Below are positions 7,329 through 10,396 of a stretch of DNA of 10,396 nucleotides, in pieces. This DNA is from CAVHXA01 sp963639765 (lineage in GTDB: Bacteria; Bacillota; Clostridia; Oscillospirales; Oscillospiraceae), in NCBI GenBank assembly GCA_963639765.1, contig CAVHXA010000066.1:1-10396 (forward strand), written 5' to 3'. The number at the start of each line of letters is the position of its first letter. Within the stretch, counting starts at the first letter, position 1. The notes below the pieces were generated by a model that saw nothing but the letters and a program-made list of their open reading frames with translations, did no database searches and was not told the origin of the DNA. Made by a program: the position numbers and the translations under genes.

Positions 7329-7334
7329 ACTATA
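7329..7334 (-). promoter_or_regulatory. GH3 operon promoter: good -10, poor -35
   Basis: TATAGT (7334-7329 on the minus strand) is the best -10 box upstream of the GH3 gene and would start the transcript about 45 nt before the ATG. At the 17-bp spacing the -35 hexamer is CCCACA (7357-7352), far from TTGACA. A good -10 with a weak -35 is typical of promoters that need an activator, consistent with the LytTR half-sites just upstream. Confidence 0.55.
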
Positions 7335-7367
7335 CCACATTCCGCTATTTTTGTGGGCATTTTGTAC

Positions 7368-7397
7368 GTCAACTGTCGTTTTTGCAGCGCAAACGGT
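7368..7397 (-). promoter_or_regulatory. Putative LytTR-type response-regulator binding site (direct repeat)
   Basis: On the minus strand ACCGTTTGC (7397-7389) and ACAGTTGAC (7376-7368) each match 8 of 9 positions of the published LytTR half-site consensus [TA][AC][CA]GTTN[AG][TG]. They are separated by 12 bp, the spacing known for AgrA-like regulators. The proximal half-site ends 10 bp upstream of the -35 position of the GH3 promoter. The obvious regulator is the LytTR protein encoded at 9510-8803. A looser third match, GAAGTTGGA, lies about 40 bp further upstream (near 7429-7437). Confidence 0.6.
7381..7393. repeat. Short palindrome overlapping the LytTR site
   Basis: TTTGCAGCGCAAA has perfect 5-bp arms (TTTGC/GCAAA) around a 3-nt centre. 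It overlaps the distal LytTR half-site, so it could be a second operator, for instance for a repressor, or part of the same site. Chance occurrence is possible. Confidence 0.3.
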
Positions 7398-7458
7398 GCA
7401 CGTTCTTGTCATTTCTTACAACAAAACGTCCAACTTCTTTGTGCAGCTTGCTAAAAGC

Positions 7459-7485
7459 AAAAAACAGCCCACAAAAATGGGCTGT
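7459..7485 (-). terminator. Terminator after the histidine kinase gene
   Basis: On the minus strand ACAGCCCA (7485-7478), a 6-nt loop and TGGGCTGT (7471-7464) form a perfect 8-bp stem followed by five T (7463-7459). It begins 11 nt after the kinase stop codon. It separates the two-component operon from the GH3 operon, which therefore needs its own promoter. Confidence 0.9.
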
Positions 7486-7495
7486 CTTGTCATTC

Positions 7496-8803
7496 TTACT
7501 TTATCGGGAACAGAATCTTCAGTGTAAAGCGCTTTTCCTGCGTACTGATCTCAGCCGTGCCGCCGTATTTTTCGGCGGTATCATAGATGCTCTTTAAGCC
7601 GTAGCCATGGTAGCGGCTGTCGGCCTTGGTCGTTTTGGGCAGCGTACCGTCCGTCTGAAAACCACCGTCGTAGGTGTTTTCGATTCGAATCCATAAAAAG
7701 CCTTTTTGCCGCACCACGACCAGATGGATGAGCCTCTGCTCACTATCGGGCAGCTTTTCCACACTCTCGATGGCATTGTCCAGCGCGTTGCCAAACAGAG
7801 AACAGAGATCCATCGTATCCATAAAAGCCAATGCCGCACCGTCCGCCACACAGGTCAGCGTAATGTCGTGCTGCTGACAGTATAGACTTTTGCTGGTCAG
7901 AATGGTATCCAGCACCTCATTGCCAGTTTTGTTTTGCGCTTCGTAGCTGCGAATCTCCTGCTCCATCGCATCAAGATAGTGGGCTTTTTCCTCAGATGTC
8001 TCGCTGCGCAGCACTGCGATCTGATGCTTGAGGTCGTGGTATTTTTTGTTAATAAGGTCGATGCTGTCCTGTGCAGAGCGGTACTGGGCATATTGCGCCT
8101 GCAAGACATTTTGCAGGGCATCGCGCTCCTTTTTGCGGCGGTACTCCACCAGCTGCATATGGTGCGCAAATAAAATCGCCATGCCGCCGAGGTCTACCAG
8201 AGTGCGGATGTTGTAAATTTCTGCCGTCATTTTACCGGAGAAGGGCGTATCCGGGCTGACATAACTCAAATTGCTGGCCGCATAGACCGCTACACCAATG
8301 AACAGTGTACTGAGAAATTCCTTTTTATGAATGTGCAGGGGCGAGGCCACATCATTATAATTGCGTTCCAGCGCGAACACCACTCCATATACCGCCGCAT
8401 AGACGACCGCCAGAACACCTATGCGCACACCGAACCCCAGTATACTCTGCCGACCGACTGTAAAATAGTAGATCTGCCATTCCAGCGAAGCAGCCAGCTC
8501 CCCCAAAATAAATGCACGGACACAGTAATATCCTGCGCATCGGGCAGTCACATCGGACTGCATCCGAATGTACAGGTACATAATTAGGATGGACACCACA
8601 ATGCAGGGCAGAAACCAGAACTGCGGCACCTGTCCAGTCGCCTGCATAAAAACGCAGAGCAGCAGCAAAAATACGGCGTGAACCGTATACTGCCGCCAGT
8701 CTGCCGTTCGCTTGGGCAGGTAGAACAAATACAAAAGGCAGGCCAGCCAGTCGGCCAGCGCAGTGTACAAGCGGGGAATATTGCCCAAAACTTCGGTCTG
8801 CAT
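7496..8803 (-). CDS. GHKL-family sensor histidine kinase (AgrC-like class)
   Basis: A 435-residue sensor kinase. The N-terminal half (about 12-215) has six or seven membrane helices with no extracellular domain, as in peptide-sensing or membrane-sensing kinases of the AgrC/VirS type. A coiled-coil linker (about 220-255) leads to the phosphoacceptor region YHDLKHQ (His256 the likely site, His260 nearby). The ATPase domain has the N box FGNALDNAIES (337-347) and G box HGYGLKSI (399-406). Its ATG (8803) shares one base with the TGA of the response regulator (TGATG), with GGGGGA upstream inside that gene; a TTG one codon earlier is less likely. It is the cognate partner of the upstream LytTR regulator. 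The signal is unknown: no agrB/agrD-like genes are visible in the window. Confidence 0.92.
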   Translation of the reverse strand: MQTEVLGNIPRLYTALADWLACLLYLFYLPKRTADWRQYTVHAVFLLLLCVFMQATGQVPQFWFLPCIVVSILIMYLYIRMQSDVTARCAGYYCVRAFILGELAASLEWQIYYFTVGRQSILGFGVRIGVLAVVYAAVYGVVFALERNYNDVASPLHIHKKEFLSTLFIGVAVYAASNLSYVSPDTPFSGKMTAEIYNIRTLVDLGGMAILFAHHMQLVEYRRKKERDALQNVLQAQYAQYRSAQDSIDLINKKYHDLKHQIAVLRSETSEEKAHYLDAMEQEIRSYEAQNKTGNEVLDTILTSKSLYCQQHDITLTCVADGAALAFMDTMDLCSLFGNALDNAIESVEKLPDSEQRLIHLVVVRQKGFLWIRIENTYDGGFQTDGTLPKTTKADSRYHGYGLKSIYDTAEKYGGTAEISTQEKRFTLKILFPIK

Positions 8804-9510
8804 CAAATATTTTCCCCCATGTAGTGATTGAGTGCCGCCAGAAACGCCTTGCGCTTCGCGCGGCTGATCTGTATACGCTCACCGTGAACAATGGCATCTT
8901 CGTTCTGAATCCCGTCAACGTGCTCCAAATTGACAAGGTATGCCTTGCTGCTGCGAAAGAAATTTTCCGGCGGCAGCTTTTGCTCAACATCGCGCATAGA
9001 ACCGGTAGAATGTACCTCACCCTGCTTCGTATGGAATAATAGGTCGTGGTCACAAATCTCCACGTAATAAATGTCGGAGGTGTCGAGTTTTTGCACACCG
9101 CCCGCATAGGGAATCGTAAGATAGCACTTTCGGCGATGGTCTAACAGCTCCCTCACACGGTTCATCCGCTGGCAGAATGCGCAATAGCTCAGCGGCTTTA
9201 AAATATAGTCCAGCGCCTGCACCGCATACCCCTTGATGGCGTACTGCGGCGAATTAGTGATGAAGATGATAACTACCTCCGGATCAATGTGGCGAATCTC
9301 CTCTGCCGCCGACATACCGTCCATGAAAGTCATCTCAATGTCCATTAAAATCAAATCGTAGCCGCCCTTATAACCCAGCGCAATCTCATCGCCATCTGAA
9401 AAATGCGTAATCTGAAAATGGCATTTTTTCTCCTGCTGATATTGTTCCAGATACGAATCCAGCACTGCCCGATCCTGAGCGCTGTCTTCCACTACTGCAA
9501 TACGATTCAC
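8803..9510 (-). CDS. LytTR-family response regulator
   Basis: A 235-residue two-component response regulator. The receiver domain (1-120) has the acidic pair Glu8-Asp9, phosphoacceptor Asp57 in LILMDIE, Thr85 and Lys105 in YILKP. The LytTR DNA-binding domain (about 128-231) has the family pattern DIYYVEICDHDLLFHT and FFRSSKAYLVNLEHVDGI. LytTR proteins bind short direct repeats and activate transcription; a matching repeat lies upstream of the GH3 gene. The start is GTG at 9510, supported by AAAGGAG about 7 nt upstream. It is the first gene of a two-gene operon with the kinase, driven by a good promoter at 9592-9620. Confidence 0.95.
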   Translation of the reverse strand: MNRIAVVEDSAQDRAVLDSYLEQYQQEKKCHFQITHFSDGDEIALGYKGGYDLILMDIEMTFMDGMSAAEEIRHIDPEVVIIFITNSPQYAIKGYAVQALDYILKPLSYCAFCQRMNRVRELLDHRRKCYLTIPYAGGVQKLDTSDIYYVEICDHDLLFHTKQGEVHSTGSMRDVEQKLPPENFFRSSKAYLVNLEHVDGIQNEDAIVHGERIQISRAKRKAFLAALNHYMGENI

Positions 9511-9556
9511 GAAAATTCTCCTTTGGGAAACTAATGCTTTTATGTGTCGACTGTGC

Positions 9557-9578
9557 AGCCGTTTGCCTCTTCACGGCT
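9557..9578. other. Hairpin in the two-component leader
   Basis: AGCCGT (9557-9562) and ACGGCT (9573-9578) form a 6-bp stem with a 10-nt loop in the leader of the two-component transcript, near its 5' end. No T-run follows. A role in mRNA stability or as an operator is possible; chance is also possible. Confidence 0.3.
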
Positions 9579-9591
9579 CTATCTGATAAGT

Positions 9592-9620
9592 ATTATACAA
9601 ATTCTTTCCCCGCTTTTCAA
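9592..9620 (-). promoter_or_regulatory. Sigma-70-type promoter of the two-component operon
   Basis: On the minus strand TTGAAA (9620-9615), a 17-bp spacer and a perfect TATAAT (9597-9592) lie about 80 nt upstream of the GTG start of the response regulator. Both boxes and the spacing are near consensus, so basal expression should be fair without an activator. No LytTR-type half-site was found next to it, so autoregulation is not evident. Confidence 0.8.
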
Positions 9621-9647
9621 TAAAATATCGTTCCGCTGGTCTATGGT

Positions 9648-9878
9648 GTGGCTTTTACCAAAACCACTGTCGAAAACAAGAAACTCAAAAAGCAGAACAA
9701 GACGCTCTCAGATTCGCTGCAAGAAGCGGAACATGGGAGCGTCTTGAAGCGTCTGGAGGATGCTAAGCTACGTAAAGATTATGAAGCAGCAGTCAGAACT
9801 TTGAACAGCATCCCGCCCGAAGTCATCAAATTCTACGAGAACTGCACACAGGAGTCTGTGGTACGCGATGAGATATAA
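9648..9878 (+). CDS. Coiled-coil protein, possibly a 5'-truncated remnant
   Basis: A 76-residue frame from GTG to TAA, rich in Lys, Glu and Leu. It starts with a heptad-like coiled coil (about residues 8-50) and ends with a compact tail around IPPEVIKFYENC. I do not recognise a family. There is no ribosome binding site before the GTG and an in-frame stop lies at 9621, so it may be the 3' end of a larger gene whose front was lost. Coiled-coil tails of this sort occur at the end of MobV-type relaxases and similar mobile-element proteins, a guess from character and context only. It ends 12 nt before the helix-turn-helix gene and shares its strand, so the two were probably co-transcribed. The switch to plus strand here marks the edge of the glycosidase block. 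Confidence 0.5.
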   Translation: MAFTKTTVENKKLKKQNKTLSDSLQEAEHGSVLKRLEDAKLRKDYEAAVRTLNSIPPEVIKFYENCTQESVVRDEI

Positions 9879-9890
9879 GGAGAAAAATAT

Positions 9891-10187
9891 ATGAATCAGA
9901 ACATGAACGTGAAATTTTTTGATTATACGAAAAAGTCCTTGCAGACAGACCCGAATCCGACTACAATGGAGTTGGTCACTCAAACCAATGCCGTCAAGTC
10001 TCCAACTGACAGCCCAAAAGCCCCGAAAGTGGTGTACACGGTGGAGGAGATCTCGCAGATGCTGGCTATCAGCCTGCGCTCCGCCTACAACCTGTGCAAC
10101 AACACCACCGACTTCCGTGTCCTTCGCGCAGGCGGAAGCATCCACATCCCGAAAGACAGCTTCGATGCTTGGCTCTGGGCAGCTTGA
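9891..10187 (+). CDS. Excisionase-like helix-turn-helix DNA-binding protein
   Basis: A 98-residue protein with a disordered, Thr/Pro-rich N-terminal part (about 1-46) and a C-terminal winged-helix domain of excisionase/MerR-like type (about 47-96). The typical pattern is V.YTVEEISQML.IS.RSAYNLCN (recognition helix), then FRVLRAGGSIHIPKDSFDAWL. Such proteins are common in integrative elements, where they act as recombination directionality factors or small regulators. The ATG has AAGGAG about 8 nt upstream. The next gene begins 16 nt after its TGA (a second stop follows directly), so this is an operon. The N-terminal extension is longer than in minimal excisionases. A link to the 11-bp repeats near 641-685 is conceivable but unproven. 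Confidence 0.8.
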   Translation: MNQNMNVKFFDYTKKSLQTDPNPTTMELVTQTNAVKSPTDSPKAPKVVYTVEEISQMLAISLRSAYNLCNNTTDFRVLRAGGSIHIPKDSFDAWLWAA

Positions 10188-10203
10188 TAAGGAGGCAAAC
10201 AGT

Positions 10204-10396
10204 ATGGCATATATCACAAAACGCGGCAGTTCTTTCAGTGATGCTGCGGATGGCATCGGAACGTTCCATATCAACAAGTCCATGCAGCGGGTGCGAAAAG
10301 AAACCCTGAATCGGGTGGACGATGGTTGTATCATCAAGGTATTCCCGGACAAGCTGGAACGCAGCACCACTTCCCTCATCCTGAAAAGCACCAAAA
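10204..10396 (+). CDS. 5' part of an unrecognised gene cut by the window edge
   Basis: An open frame from ATG at 10204 runs to the window end, 64 codons without a stop. A strong AAGGAGG lies about 7 nt upstream. The visible N-terminus begins MAYITKRGSSFSD and continues with a mixed basic, soluble sequence including RVDDGCIIKVFPDKLE. No signal peptide or membrane helix is seen. It follows the excisionase-like gene by 16 nt and is presumably part of the same mobile module. A start like MAYI.KRG is seen in some tyrosine integrases, but the following residues do not support an arm-binding domain, so I give no function. Confidence 0.65.
   Translation, partial: MAYITKRGSSFSDAADGIGTFHINKSMQRVRKETLNRVDDGCIIKVFPDKLERSTTSLILKSTK

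Noticed and set aside
7381..7393. Catabolite-control (cre) site in the GH3 promoter
   Set aside because: The palindrome does not fit the cre pattern TGWAAACG around its centre, so only a generic palindrome is recorded.
7278..7458. Peptide pheromone (AgrD-like) gene near the AgrC-like kinase
   Set aside because: The region has no start codon with a ribosome binding site leading into a short hydrophobic or cysteine-containing peptide, and there is no AgrB-like protease in the window.
9768..10394. 208-codon minus-strand open frame at the right edge
   Set aside because: It is antisense to the HTH gene and the next plus-strand gene, both with strong ribosome binding sites and, for the first, a recognisable fold.

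Overview
The window looks like a chromosomal accessory region of a gut Firmicute, most likely Faecalibacterium or a close Oscillospiraceae relative. The basis is a DUF6061-like small protein, Firmicute-type ribosome binding sites (AGGAGG), intermediate GC, and the style of the GHKL/LytTR two-component and glycosidase genes. The genus is an inference from protein resemblance.

Layout. Positions 1-470 are left flank, holding a small DUF6061-like gene (96-302, minus). At 473-514 (minus) lies the 3' part of a tRNA-Lys(CUU) gene, cut off exactly at the anticodon loop and still followed by a strong terminator (420-457). This is the classic scar of an integrative element that used a tRNA gene as attachment site. 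About 130 bp inside it are three tandem 11-bp repeats plus one inverted copy (641-685), which resemble integrase or excisionase arm sites. From 830 to 9510 there is a block of six genes, all on the minus strand. In transcription order these are: a LytTR response regulator (9510-8803) and a GHKL histidine kinase (8803-7496), ending in a terminator; then a domain-swapped GH3 glycosidase anchored in the membrane at both ends (7277-4269), a four-helix membrane protein (4267-3863), an intra-operon terminator, a cytoplasmic GH2 glycosidase (3786-1399) and a GtrA-like membrane protein (1402-830). From about 9648 to the right edge the strand switches to plus and the content looks mobile: a coiled-coil ORF that may be a truncated remnant, an excisionase-like helix-turn-helix protein and the start of an unrecognised gene.

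How it may work together. The GH3 promoter has a good -10, a poor -35, and two LytTR-type half-sites in direct repeat with the family's 12-bp spacer just upstream. This suggests that the adjacent two-component system switches on the glycosidase operon. There is no sugar transporter. Instead there are an extracytoplasmic GH3 tethered at both ends, a coupled membrane partner, a cytoplasmic GH2 and a GtrA-type protein (a family linked to polyprenyl-linked sugar translocation). A possible reading is a signal-controlled system that remodels or turns over a surface glycan or glycolipid, carried on a tRNA-Lys island. That functional reading is a hypothesis; the gene order, overlaps, motifs and repeats are read directly from the sequence.
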